This document shows positions 1 to 8,633 of a stretch of DNA of 64,000 nt, piece after piece. Under the pieces are notes generated by a model. The model did no database searches, was not told where the DNA came from, and was given only the letters and a program-made list of their open reading frames with translations. Numbering within the stretch: position 1 is the first letter of the stretch; each line of letters opens with the position of its first letter. The translations under genes were made by a program, and so were the position numbers. The DNA lies in the NCBI GenBank assembly GCA_910585605.1, contig CAJUFL010000002.1, positions 74,843-138,842 of the forward strand, given 5' to 3'. This DNA comes from an uncultured Lachnospiraceae bacterium (GTDB lineage: Bacteria; Bacillota; Clostridia; Lachnospirales; Lachnospiraceae).

Positions 1-234
1 GTCACATAAATTCTCCTCATTCAAAAACGGACATCTTGTCCCGTTCAAAATAAACTGCTTTTCCTTTACCTTAGTGCTGTTTTTTAAACGCTTTCCAAAA
101 TCACCGGTATGTCTCATATAGCGCTTTAATGTCGCATCATCCAAATCAATTTCCCAATTCTCACAGCAGGAATCTTCACAGATTCCCCCAATACAATGAA
201 ATTCATTATAGTATGATGTTGTTCTATACTTCAT
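1..234 (-). CDS. fliB: Flagellin lysine-N-methylase FliB, N-terminal part (cut by window edge)
   Basis: The first 78 codons of a gene that runs off the left edge. The N-terminus has the Cys pattern typical of FliB-type flagellin lysine methylases: Cys14, then GGICEDSCCENW at residues 16-27, and a further Cys-Pro-Phe at 68-70. By family knowledge these proteins methylate lysines of flagellin, and the cysteines are thought to bind an Fe-S cluster. The start ATG at 232-234 follows a GAGGAAATTGTG ribosome site and lies 15 bp after the proB stop, so it is probably the last known gene of a DHH-proB-fliB operon. It is the clearest hint that the organism is flagellated. The rest of the protein is not visible. 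Confidence 0.72.
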   Translation of the reverse strand, partial: MKYRTTSYYNEFHCIGGICEDSCCENWEIDLDDATLKRYMRHTGDFGKRLKNSTKVKEKQFILNGTRCPFLNEENLCD

Positions 235-249
235 CACAATTTCCTCTTT

Positions 250-1041
250 TTAGTATCTTTTTATAAAATGGGTGCCGACAGCCTTTCCCTCAATAATCCG
301 GTATATATTTTCCGGATCGCTGCCGTGTGCGATATGCATGTCCATCCCATGAACAGTTGCGTACTCCGCTGCTTCTAATTTAGTCACCATACCGCCCGTT
401 CCACGGTTGGAACCGGAACCTGCCCCCAGTGCCTTAATCTCATCATTGATTACTTCCACCTTATGAATCAGCCGGACATTTTCATCCTCTTTGGGATTAC
501 CGTCATAAAGTCCCTCAATGTCAGACAGGATAATCAAACGGTCAGCTTCACATAGATTTGCCACAATCGCTGAGAGCATATCATTATCACCAAATATCTT
601 TTTATCCGATTCAATTTCCGCATGACTAACGGAATCATTTTCATTAACTACCGGTATCATACCGTTTTCCAGCAAAGCTTCAAAAGTATTTTTTAGATTA
701 CGGCGTTTGCCCTTTACTGCAATATCTTCGGCCGTAAGTAAAATCTGTCCTACGATATTGCCATATTCCCCAAAGCATTTATCATAAATATGCATTAATT
801 CACACTGTCCCACTGCCGCTGCCGCCTGCTTCATACAAACATTCTGCGGTTTCATGGGAAGCCGCATTTTATTTATTCCCACTGCAATCGCTCCGGAAGA
901 GACCAAGACAACCTGATTTCCATCATTATGCAATGTGGATAATACCTGTGCCAGCTTATCAATCGTGCGAAAATTCAATGCACCATTCTCTCCTGTCAAA
1001 GTCGAAGTCCCCACCTTTACGACAATCCTTTGCTTTTCCAT
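250..1041 (-). CDS. proB: Glutamate 5-kinase
   Basis: Phosphorylates L-glutamate to glutamyl-5-phosphate, the first step of proline synthesis. The 263 residues are a single amino-acid-kinase domain: VKVGTSTL at 8-15, SSGAIAVG at 48-55, VVNENDSV at 131-138, GDNDMLSA near 151-158, LSDIEGLYD at 172-180 and GTGGMVTKLEAA at 214-225 for substrate and ATP binding. The C-terminal PUA domain of the longer E. coli-type enzyme is absent, as is usual in many Firmicutes. It starts 6 bp after the DHH gene stop, so the two are probably co-transcribed. No proA is visible here; it may lie elsewhere. Confidence 0.93.
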   Translation of the reverse strand: MEKQRIVVKVGTSTLTGENGALNFRTIDKLAQVLSTLHNDGNQVVLVSSGAIAVGINKMRLPMKPQNVCMKQAAAAVGQCELMHIYDKCFGEYGNIVGQILLTAEDIAVKGKRRNLKNTFEALLENGMIPVVNENDSVSHAEIESDKKIFGDNDMLSAIVANLCEADRLIILSDIEGLYDGNPKEDENVRLIHKVEVINDEIKALGAGSGSNRGTGGMVTKLEAAEYATVHGMDMHIAHGSDPENIYRIIEGKAVGTHFIKRY

Positions 1042-1047
1042 TGTTTC

Positions 1048-2031
1048 TTACTCCTTTATCAGATACTGTTCCTTCTTGATGACATCCATAAAACGCTTCC
1101 TGATTTCAAAATCCGGATCTGATCCTAACATTCCTATTCCTTCTTTTGTTATAACGCCTCCGGCCATAGAAAAGTGACCTCCTCCGCCTCCGATATCCGT
1201 TAACGCTTTCTGGGTAATGGTTCCTGCATGATAAACTGCTGTTTCATTTCGTACTGAAAATTTGTAGCCGCCATTCCGAATCGCATATACCACCGACAGT
1301 TCCACTATATCCAATCCAAGAATAAAATCTGAAATCATGGCTATCAACCCATCTGGACAGTCAAAAGGAATCCTGGCAAATCCCACATTTTCATATATCT
1401 TTATATTCCGGATAGCTTCACCATACGCATATAAATCCTCAATCTCCATATTGTTATTATACATGGATATAATCTTTTGATTATCTGCAAGCTTGTGAAG
1501 ATAGGAAAACATAGCAATATCAAAGTCCGTCACCCCTCTGTTAAAGGAGTCTGTATCCATTTTGAGACCATAGAGAAGAGCCGTAGCCGTATTAGTATCC
1601 ATTGTAGTATCACTCTCAATAAAATATTGGGTAACAATGGAACAGCATGCCCCACAGATACGGATATCACTATACTCATATGCACAGGGAATCATAGTGG
1701 GATGATGATCAATGCATGCCACCTCATCTCCCGGGAAATCTGTTATGTTAGAATTATATTTTTGGGCATCTATTGTCACAATATAATCCTTTTCTGCCAT
1801 ATGCGGAAGCTCATCAATGTGAACCGCATGAATCCCAAATTCCTCCATCATGCGTTTTGTACTGTTCTTTTCAATCTTTCCTGCATAACATATGGTCGTA
1901 TCAATACCATTTGCTTTTAAAAACACCTGCATGCCAAACGCTGCTGCCAGTGCATCCGGGTCTGGAAAATTATGTGTCTGCAAATATACCATATGATTCT
2001 TTAATAGTTTAATCAGTCTTCTCCAATCCAT
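1048..2031 (-). CDS. DHH/DHHA1-family phosphoesterase (nanoRNase/PAP phosphatase-like)
   Basis: A 327-residue DHH-superfamily phosphoesterase. The first metal motif is NFPDPDALAA (21-30), TIDAQ follows near 86-90, the signature DHH is at 108-110, and the DHHA1 glycine loop GGGGGHFSMAGG is near residue 278. Relatives degrade short oligoribonucleotides, pAp or cyclic dinucleotide products such as pGpG. Two c-di-GMP phosphodiesterase candidates lie nearby, so a role in clearing linear dinucleotides is possible, but this is inference. It is the first gene of the leftward DHH-proB-fliB unit and is divergent from spoVAA. Confidence 0.8.
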   Translation of the reverse strand: MDWRRLIKLLKNHMVYLQTHNFPDPDALAAAFGMQVFLKANGIDTTICYAGKIEKNSTKRMMEEFGIHAVHIDELPHMAEKDYIVTIDAQKYNSNITDFPGDEVACIDHHPTMIPCAYEYSDIRICGACCSIVTQYFIESDTTMDTNTATALLYGLKMDTDSFNRGVTDFDIAMFSYLHKLADNQKIISMYNNNMEIEDLYAYGEAIRNIKIYENVGFARIPFDCPDGLIAMISDFILGLDIVELSVVYAIRNGGYKFSVRNETAVYHAGTITQKALTDIGGGGGHFSMAGGVITKEGIGMLGSDPDFEIRKRFMDVIKKEQYLIKE

Positions 2032-2136
2032 TCTCTATCCTCTTGTCCAAAAATCTCAGACATCCCCCTGTTACCTGTACTTATTTAATCTTAATACATT
2101 ATCTTATCACAAAAAGCTGGTTTCCTCAATCTTTTC

Positions 2137-2165
2137 GTATAAAATAGTACAAACTTCACATACTA
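2137..2165 (+). promoter_or_regulatory. Sigma-G/sigma-F-type promoter of spoVAA
   Basis: GTATA (2137-2141), a 17-bp spacer and CATACTA (2159-2165), 28 bp before the spoVAA start. This matches the forespore sigma-G/F consensus and the known forespore expression of spoVA genes. Confidence 0.6.
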
Positions 2166-2192
2166 AGTAAAACGATTCAGGAGTATATAATT

Positions 2193-2822
2193 ATGGGACA
2201 AACCGTTTATATCAAGGCACCACAGTGCATTGAAGTACAAAATTATAATGTGACTTTAAAAGATTTTTTAACCATCTATACCTCTAATGAACAGCAAAAA
2301 GAAGAATTACTTTCTCTTCCGTTTTATACATTTGAAAAGGATCAGAAAGGACAGATTATCGTTTCTGTCTTAAAGGTGATTGAGTTTATCAACAAAAAAT
2401 ACCCTGACCTGGAAATCAATAACCTTGGAGAGGGAGATTTCATCCTATCCTATCAGCCGCAATCAAAGCACGAAAAATTAAAAGAATCCGTATTTACTGT
2501 CTTTATCTGTATGGTTGCTTTTTTTGGTGGAGGTTATGCAATCATGGCCTATAATACAGATGTTGGTGCAAAAGAATTATTCACCTATCTCTCCATGCTC
2601 TTTCTTGGAAACCCCAAAACCGGAATTCTTTATCTCACCATTGCTTATTCCATCGGTCTTACTGCTGGCATGATCATGTTTTTCAATCATCTGGGCAATA
2701 AAAAAATCACATCGGACCCTACACCCCTGGAAATCCAGATGCGTCTTTACGAAAAGGATATCAGTACAACCGTAATCAAAGATGTCAGCCGCCGCGGGGA
2801 AAGCCTTGATGTGAAACAGTGA
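2193..2822 (+). CDS. spoVAA: Stage V sporulation protein AA
   Basis: SpoVAA is a membrane component of the SpoVA machinery that moves Ca-dipicolinate into the developing spore and out during germination. The 209 residues comprise a soluble N-terminal domain (about 1-95) and two membrane segments (about 98-120 and 140-165) followed by a short charged tail, which is the family layout. It is first in a rightward cluster with spoVAB (32 bp gap) and spoVAC. A forespore-type promoter precedes it. Identification rests on family resemblance plus the order AA-AB-AC. Confidence 0.85.
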   Translation: MGQTVYIKAPQCIEVQNYNVTLKDFLTIYTSNEQQKEELLSLPFYTFEKDQKGQIIVSVLKVIEFINKKYPDLEINNLGEGDFILSYQPQSKHEKLKESVFTVFICMVAFFGGGYAIMAYNTDVGAKELFTYLSMLFLGNPKTGILYLTIAYSIGLTAGMIMFFNHLGNKKITSDPTPLEIQMRLYEKDISTTVIKDVSRRGESLDVKQ

Positions 2823-2854
2823 AAATATCCAGTTACAGATAAAGGAGATATCTT

Positions 2855-3313
2855 ATGCATTCCATAAATTACATTCTTTTAGTCATAACCGGTCTTGCAG
2901 CAGGTTTTGTAACTGCAGCAGCATATGTTGCATTTATTGCCATGCTGGGAATCTTTCCCAAAGTTGCTGCAAAAACAAAAACTGCCGGACAGTGTATCCT
3001 CTATGAAAACTGCCTGATTCTCGGAATCCTTATATCTACACTGCTTCAATTTTTTGTATCCTATGATTCTGCCGATATAACGGTGAAGGCATTACCACCT
3101 GTTCTTATCGGCAGTCTGATCCTAATTTTAATCGGATTATTTGGAGGTATTTATATCGGCTTCCTGATAGGAGGATTATCAGAGGTCTTAAATGTTTTTC
3201 CGATTTTTGCAAGAGTCGCACATATTCAGACAAAACTCTGTCTGATTATCTTCTTCCTCGCATTTGGAAAAGGAATTTTTACTTTAATACAATTTTTCAT
3301 CTTGGATGCATAA
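2855..3313 (+). CDS. spoVAB: Stage V sporulation protein AB
   Basis: A 152-residue integral membrane protein with about four hydrophobic helices (about 5-30, 48-66, 80-110, 125-150), matching SpoVAB in size and position between spoVAA and spoVAC. By family knowledge it is an accessory part of the inner-membrane SpoVA complex for dipicolinate movement. The ribosome site AAAGGAG lies just before the start. Confidence 0.83.
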   Translation: MHSINYILLVITGLAAGFVTAAAYVAFIAMLGIFPKVAAKTKTAGQCILYENCLILGILISTLLQFFVSYDSADITVKALPPVLIGSLILILIGLFGGIYIGFLIGGLSEVLNVFPIFARVAHIQTKLCLIIFFLAFGKGIFTLIQFFILDA

Positions 3314-3337
3314 AGAATTTTTACTTACGGCATACTA
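3308..3337 (+). promoter_or_regulatory. Second sigma-G/F-like promoter, in front of spoVAC
   Basis: GCATA (3308-3312), an 18-bp spacer and CATACTA (3331-3337), the same -10 heptamer as in front of spoVAA. It overlaps the end of spoVAB and could give spoVAC separate forespore expression. Confidence 0.45.
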
Positions 3338-3393
3338 TCAACAATATTACAAAGTCAACTACCCCGCAGACTATGATATAAGGAGGGATAATC

Positions 3394-3855
3394 TTGAAAC
3401 AAAAAATCAGTAATGAAGAATACAATGAATATGTTGAACAAATCACACCTACCTTCAATGTATGGAAAAATTGCTTTCATGCTTTTTGGATTGGTGGTTT
3501 AATCTGCGTAATTGGTGAACTCATCTTTGCATTCTTCAAAAGCTCACTGGGAATGCCGGAAGATGATGCTGCCAGTTATGAATCTATGATTCTTGTATTA
3601 CTCAGCGTTATTCTGACCAGTTTAAATGTGTATGGACATATCGCCCGCTTAGGCGGTGCCGGAGCTTTGGTTCCCATTACCGGCTTTGCAAATTCCGTAG
3701 CAGCCCCAGCAATAGAATACCAAAAAGAAGGTCAGGTATTCGGTATTGGAGTAAAAATATTTACGATTGCCGGACCTGTCATTCTCTACGGTATCTTTAC
3801 AAGCTGGATACTGGGCATTCTCTATTATATCGGCGGACTGTTCGGGTGGTGGTAA
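3394..3855 (+). CDS. spoVAC: Stage V sporulation protein AC
   Basis: SpoVAC is the mechanosensitive-channel-like membrane subunit of the SpoVA dipicolinate system. The 153-residue product has the expected N-terminal EYNEYVEQITPTFNVWKN stretch (about 9-26) and four membrane helices with glycine-rich loops (RLGGAGALVPITGFAN near 88-103). A strong ribosome site (AAGGAGGG) precedes the start. The usual partners spoVAD (dipicolinate binding) and spoVAE do not follow; the next gene is an unrelated c-di-GMP protein, so the cluster is truncated or split. Confidence 0.9.
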   Translation: MKQKISNEEYNEYVEQITPTFNVWKNCFHAFWIGGLICVIGELIFAFFKSSLGMPEDDAASYESMILVLLSVILTSLNVYGHIARLGGAGALVPITGFANSVAAPAIEYQKEGQVFGIGVKIFTIAGPVILYGIFTSWILGILYYIGGLFGWW

Positions 3856-3906
3856 ACACCCCCGACATCTGCTATTTAACTGAAACTTTTTAATATATGG
3901 AAATCA

Positions 3907-3935
3907 TTGCAAAATCTGAAAATATCCCCTATAAT
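3907..3935 (+). promoter_or_regulatory. Sigma-A promoter of the PAS-GGDEF-EAL gene
   Basis: TTGCAA (3907-3912), 17-bp spacer and TATAAT (3930-3935), 57 bp before the start codon. It indicates vegetative expression separate from the spoVA cluster. Confidence 0.65.
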
Positions 3936-3991
3936 AAATTATCAGTTCAAATACAAACAGATAAAAGATACACTTTGAAAGGATAATTAAC

Positions 3992-5656
3992 ATGATTTAC
4001 GATTCACAACCTATAACATTTCAACAGCTTTGTAAGACAATCGATTTATTACATACCTGTATAGACAATTATCCATATGCATACGATATCAAAAATGATT
4101 ACTACTATATCTCTCCAAGTGCCTTGCAGCGTTTCAAAATACCCGACAATGCCTTTCATGAAGTCATTCATACCCATAAGCTCTTTGTATATCCGCCCGA
4201 TTTAGATAATTTTCAAAAAGAATTTCAGGAGCTGCTTTCCGGGCAGAAAAATTTTCAAAATACACAGTACCGCTGGATTGATTCAGACGGAGACCCAGTC
4301 TGGATCAACTGCCGCAGCTATATTGTCGAAGAAAACAATACTCCTGCCTATATGATAGGCTGTATTAACGAAATTGGAACAAAACAAAAAGCTGATAACA
4401 TCAGCGGTTTGCTGGGAGAATCCAGCTTGAAAGGGTATTTACAGGAATTTTATCCATTATTCCCCAGCGGATATCTGCTCCGTCTGGGTATTGACGATTT
4501 TAAAGGTATCAACGAAAAGCTTGGTGTAGAATATGGAGACAGACTTTTACGCAGAATTGCTGAATGTATTTCTTCCTGTATCCTTCCAAACCAGAAACTC
4601 TATCGGATTGTAGCGGATGAATTTATGGTTCTTGATTTTTCAGGAGAAGGCTTGGAAAGTGCTGCCAGCCTGTACAGACAAATTCGCCAGACAATAGATT
4701 CTTTTGTGGAGGAAAATCAATACGAGGCTGTTTTTACCATTTCCGGCGGCATATTAGAAAGCAGTAATGTAGAAGAATTTTCTTTTTCTGACATTATGAA
4801 ATTATCTGAATTTGCATTAAATGAAGCAAAACGGCGGGGAAAAAACCAATGTTACTCCTTTATTCAGGCAGATTATGACAATTTTATTAAACGAAGAAAA
4901 CTAAAACAAGTCTTAAGACAGGCTGTATGTAATAATTTCAAGGGTTTTGAAGCTTATTTCCAACCGCTTTTTCATACAGATACACATACCCTGTATGGAG
5001 CAGAAACTCTTATGCGATTCCGCTCCGAAGAATTTGGCATGATATCTCCGGCTGAATTTATTCCTGTTTTGGAAGAAACCGGTCTGATCATCCCACTGGG
5101 ACGCTGGATCTTACATCAGGCATTGCAGGCCTGCCAAAAAGTTCGACAATGGATTCCCAATTTTCAGATTACCGTTAATGTGTCTTATATTCAGATCATG
5201 AAGAGTAATATCATTAATGAAATTGTATCTGCTATAGAGGAATATGATATCCCTGCCTCTCAGGTTGTCATTGAACTAACAGAAAGCGGTGCAATAGAAT
5301 CGGATACTCATTTTTCAAAAATGTGGGATAAATTAAAGGCAAATGGTATTCGGCTTGCATTAGACGATTTTGGAACTGGTTATTCCAATTTCCAGTATTT
5401 ATACGACCTTCAGCCTGATATCATTAAGATAGACCGTTCCTTTACTGCAAAAGCACTGAAAAATGAATATGAATATAACCTCCTCAATCTTATGAGCGGG
5501 CTGGTACATAATCTTGACTTAAAAATCTGTATTGAGGGAATTGAAACGGAAGATGAGCGAAACCGTATGCAGGAATTATCACCGGATTACAGTCAGGGAT
5601 TCTTTTTTGGACGGCCATGCCCATTCGAACAATTTATAGAACAATTTGTAAAATAA
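3992..5656 (+). CDS. PAS-GGDEF(degenerate)-EAL protein, probable c-di-GMP phosphodiesterase
   Basis: A 554-residue soluble protein: a PAS-like sensor (about 1-130), a GGDEF-fold domain (about 140-295) and an EAL domain (about 300-554). The GGDEF signature is replaced by VADEF, so cyclase activity is unlikely. The EAL domain keeps its catalytic and metal-binding residues: Glu in AETLMRF, Asn in NVSY, Glu in ELTESG, the Asp pair in LDDFGTGYS, Lys in IKIDRSF, Glu in EGIETED and Gln in QGFFFGRP. It therefore probably hydrolyses c-di-GMP under control of the PAS signal. No membrane segment is seen. It has its own promoter. Confidence 0.88.
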   Translation: MIYDSQPITFQQLCKTIDLLHTCIDNYPYAYDIKNDYYYISPSALQRFKIPDNAFHEVIHTHKLFVYPPDLDNFQKEFQELLSGQKNFQNTQYRWIDSDGDPVWINCRSYIVEENNTPAYMIGCINEIGTKQKADNISGLLGESSLKGYLQEFYPLFPSGYLLRLGIDDFKGINEKLGVEYGDRLLRRIAECISSCILPNQKLYRIVADEFMVLDFSGEGLESAASLYRQIRQTIDSFVEENQYEAVFTISGGILESSNVEEFSFSDIMKLSEFALNEAKRRGKNQCYSFIQADYDNFIKRRKLKQVLRQAVCNNFKGFEAYFQPLFHTDTHTLYGAETLMRFRSEEFGMISPAEFIPVLEETGLIIPLGRWILHQALQACQKVRQWIPNFQITVNVSYIQIMKSNIINEIVSAIEEYDIPASQVVIELTESGAIESDTHFSKMWDKLKANGIRLALDDFGTGYSNFQYLYDLQPDIIKIDRSFTAKALKNEYEYNLLNLMSGLVHNLDLKICIEGIETEDERNRMQELSPDYSQGFFFGRPCPFEQFIEQFVK

Positions 5657-5660
5657 AATA

Positions 5661-5696
5661 ATTCCGGCTGATAATACAGATACTATCAGCCGGAAT
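5661..5696. terminator. Rho-independent terminator between convergent genes
   Basis: A perfect 13-bp stem (ATTCCGGCTGATA / TATCAGCCGGAAT) with a 10-base loop. The T-rich side (TATTTTATTT) follows the stem on the minus strand, so it best terminates the leftward gene ending at 5788. It may also stop the rightward GGDEF-EAL transcript. Confidence 0.75.
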
Positions 5697-5787
5697 GTGT
5701 CTATGGTAGTGAAACTACACAACACCCTTATTCAAAAACCGGAAATTTTCTTTTTAAATTTTACATGACTCTTAACAGAAGCTTCTC

Positions 5788-6459
5788 TTAGCCAAAAAAA
5801 TTGTATTTATTTTCTCCTGAATAATCACTATAAGAAATACCTTTTGCATTATACTGATTAAATATACTTTCTTCATTCGCCTTTGCATTTTGTGATACCT
5901 TGTCACTGATATATTCTGCCCGCTGAACAAATTTGGATTCATCTCCGAATACCTTTTTCAATGTATCATAATCCGCATTGCCCAATATCTTTTCATCTAT
6001 TGACAAAGAACCATCCTTATTCAGTGTAACTCCAACAGACTTTAACTGTTCCTCATTCGCTGCTGCCGCACTCTTTAATTCCTTATAATAAAAACTGTTC
6101 AGAGAGCCATCTGCTCCTTTTAACAATTCCAGTGTTTTATTATAGGAACTTATCATATCCTTTACACCTGAAAGAATCTTCTCGGTATCCTTGGTCTCTT
6201 CTGCCTTTCCAAACAGGGAATTTTCACCAGTCTCCAATAACTCTGAAGCACGTTTTCTTAAATCGTCTGACGCATTCCTTAACTCCCGGAAAACTTTCTG
6301 TAAAGCAGAAGCACTCTTGGCATCCTGACTTTTATTTAACTCTTCCAACAAGTCAACAGAAGTATTCTCCTTATTCAGAGCATCCAGCAAACCTCCCTGT
6401 ACTAAAGGAATTCCTGCTTCTCTCGATGTGTTTGTTAAAATTTGTGTTGTAATACGCAT
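5788..6459 (-). CDS. Uncharacterised protein with a FliD-like C-terminal motif
   Basis: I place the start at the ATG ending at 6459 (MRITTQ), which follows TTAGGAGGACAGAAT; this gives 223 residues. Function unknown. The protein is helical, lacks a signal peptide and membrane segments, and begins MRITTQILTNT, loosely like exported flagellar axial proteins. Near residue 145 it has LKSVGVTLNKDGSLSIDE, resembling the C-terminal part of the flagellar cap protein FliD (pattern L..GI...DGtL.iDe). It may be exported by the flagellar apparatus, but this is inference. The promoter has a CCGATAT -10, shared with other accessory genes in the window. Confidence 0.6.
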   Translation of the reverse strand: MRITTQILTNTSREAGIPLVQGGLLDALNKENTSVDLLEELNKSQDAKSASALQKVFRELRNASDDLRKRASELLETGENSLFGKAEETKDTEKILSGVKDMISSYNKTLELLKGADGSLNSFYYKELKSAAAANEEQLKSVGVTLNKDGSLSIDEKILGNADYDTLKKVFGDESKFVQRAEYISDKVSQNAKANEESIFNQYNAKGISYSDYSGENKYNFFG

Positions 6460-6521
6460 ATTCTGTCCTCCTAATTGCAGTATCAAAATCTTTATCCTAT
6501 TATCTAACCACCTTATTTATA

Positions 6522-6573
6522 ATATCGGACACTCCTGACTATAAATCCATAGAAACTGCACAAAATGACTATT
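6522..6573 (-). promoter_or_regulatory. CCGATAT promoter element with upstream LytTR-like box
   Basis: On the minus strand CCGATAT (6522-6528) lies 63 bp before the start of the FliD-like gene. An AAAATGACTAT box (6562-6572, plus-strand reading) sits 35 bp upstream of the CCG, the same offset as at 26.2 and 27.2 kb. A degenerate second copy (AAATCCAT) lies 20 bp nearer. No good -35 is visible, which fits an activator-dependent promoter. Confidence 0.45.
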
Positions 6574-6582
6574 ATATCCTGC

Positions 6583-8481
6583 TTATATATCTGCATACTT
6601 ATTTATAAATTCTAAAAATTCTGCCTCTGGTAACGGTCTTGAAAAATAATATCCCTGAATATATTTAATCCCCAGATCCTGCATTGTTTGAAACTGTTCC
6701 TCTGTCTCAACCCCTTCAGACACAATATCCAATCCCATCCCATGTATCATATGCATGGCAGCGTCCATGACATACTTAGCTTTACCGTTTTCAAAATACG
6801 CATTCGTCATATCCTTGTCAAATTTAACAATGCCAACCGGCATATCCACAATATAATTGAGATTTGACTGTCCTGTCCCAAAATCATCCAAAGAAAACTG
6901 AACACCATAATCCATCAGCTTCTCCATATTTTCCAGCAGAACATGTTTGGCTGTCAAAGATGCCGACTCTGTAATCTCAAGGTTAATATTAAACGGATTT
7001 ACTCCATATTTATCCATAATCCTGATATAATCATTTGCGAGATTCGCATATGCACACTGTACAATCGATAAATTCACCTCAATATAATGAAGTCCATATT
7101 TTACGACATTATTTTCTTTTAGGAACTTACAAACTTTTTCAAATACCATTTCACCCAGCTTGAGTATCAGCCCATTCTTTTCTGCCACACTGATAAACTC
7201 ACCCGGAGGAATCAAAGCATCATCATCATCTCTCATTCGCACTAAAGCTTCTGCACAGGTGAACTTCTCCTCTTCTGTTGAAAAAATCGGCTGATAGAAG
7301 ACCTCAATCCGCCCTCTTTCAATTGCATCTAAAATCATCCGCTCGGTTTCTTTTTCCCTGTACATGCCAATAACCATAGGATCTTCAACCGTCAAAAAAT
7401 AGTGTTCTGTATATTCTTTACTATTCTCCCTGACATAGCGAAGTAAATAAGACAAATCTTTTATGTCTAGTACTACATATACATTAGGAATAAAAATCCC
7501 ATGAGGTCTTAGTACCACAGAAGCATCTTTTCCCCACCCCTCATCAAACCGGATTTTCAGTTTTTCCACAATCTCTTTTCCATAATCGGAATCATCAAAC
7601 AATAATACAATTTCATCTTCTGCATTTTTAAAAACACGGGTTCTCGGAATACTTAATAAATACTGGCTAACCTCCAGGCTTAAATGTTCACCACTGCCAT
7701 CCTGAGCATTTTGTTGAAACAATCTTTCAAAATATAAACAAAAAATAGAAAATGGCTGTCTTTGGGCAAACAACTGCTGTGTATACTCAGTAAAAGCGTT
7801 CTGATTAAACAGCCCCGTTCTTTTATCCAGATTCTGTTCCGGATTTTCCAGTTTTAAATATAACACCATAATTCCTATTGCAAAAGCATATCCGATAATC
7901 AGGAGACTTTTATCAACAAATTGAACGATTGCCGCCGACATCCAAACCGTCATCCAGATGAATACTGATTTACGCCTTGTAGGATTAATCCTCTCCTTGT
8001 GCTTAATCATGGAATATATGTTAATCACTACAAAACTAAACGCAAAAGCATAGGTTGCCAATGCACTGGGACCATAAGTATACACATCCTCTCCTCCCAA
8101 TTCACAATGTATGTTAATAGGAAGTGCATAAATCAATACTGCCCCAGCTACTGCCGAAACAAAATATTTTTTAATAAACATCTGATATGTACCGTCTTTG
8201 GAATATAAATCTGCATAGATATACAACAGACTGCTCAAAGCTACACCTATCATAGAAACCAGATATGTTTTACAAATCAAATTCACAAAATGGATTGGTA
8301 ATCTATCCATATTTGCAATCGCAATAACAGAAAGAATGTCCATTGAAATAGAAATCACCGTTATACAAAGTGCACGAAAATACGCCTTCTCAGTATTCAG
8401 ATTAACCTTTTCCTGCTGCCTGTAAAATAAGAACAACACAAGCAGTACGATCATTCCACAACACTGTGTCTGAATATTCAT
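6583..8481 (-). CDS. Membrane GGDEF(degenerate)-EAL protein, probable c-di-GMP phosphodiesterase
   Basis: A 632-residue protein with about seven N-terminal membrane helices (residues 1-215) as sensor, a GGDEF-fold domain (about 220-360) and an EAL domain (about 380-632). The GGDEF site reads AEDEI, so it is unlikely to make c-di-GMP. The EAL domain keeps AEAL, Asn in EVNLS, Glu in LEITES, LDDFGTGQSN, the Lys of VKFDKD, EGVETEE and QGYYFSRP, so phosphodiesterase activity is expected. It lies among genes with flagellar-type promoters, consistent with a motility or surface-attachment role. Confidence 0.87.
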   Translation of the reverse strand: MNIQTQCCGMIVLLVLFLFYRQQEKVNLNTEKAYFRALCITVISISMDILSVIAIANMDRLPIHFVNLICKTYLVSMIGVALSSLLYIYADLYSKDGTYQMFIKKYFVSAVAGAVLIYALPINIHCELGGEDVYTYGPSALATYAFAFSFVVINIYSMIKHKERINPTRRKSVFIWMTVWMSAAIVQFVDKSLLIIGYAFAIGIMVLYLKLENPEQNLDKRTGLFNQNAFTEYTQQLFAQRQPFSIFCLYFERLFQQNAQDGSGEHLSLEVSQYLLSIPRTRVFKNAEDEIVLLFDDSDYGKEIVEKLKIRFDEGWGKDASVVLRPHGIFIPNVYVVLDIKDLSYLLRYVRENSKEYTEHYFLTVEDPMVIGMYREKETERMILDAIERGRIEVFYQPIFSTEEEKFTCAEALVRMRDDDDALIPPGEFISVAEKNGLILKLGEMVFEKVCKFLKENNVVKYGLHYIEVNLSIVQCAYANLANDYIRIMDKYGVNPFNINLEITESASLTAKHVLLENMEKLMDYGVQFSLDDFGTGQSNLNYIVDMPVGIVKFDKDMTNAYFENGKAKYVMDAAMHMIHGMGLDIVSEGVETEEQFQTMQDLGIKYIQGYYFSRPLPEAEFLEFINKYADI

Positions 8482-8575
8482 AAAATAATCCTCAATTTCT
8501 TCATAATAATCCCTTTACAGTACTATATTTTATCATAAGAAACTATAAATCACTAGCAAATTTTTACAAATACAG

Positions 8576-8606
8576 AAAAAAAGAGCTCTGGATCTTTCCA
8601 AAGCTC
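8576..8606 (-). terminator. Terminator of the gene at 8634-9272
   Basis: GAGCTCTGG / CCAAAGCTC stem (one G-U pair), followed on the minus strand by a run of seven T. Confidence 0.75.
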
Positions 8607-8633
8607 CTTCTTCCCATATATATTCTGCCTTTA

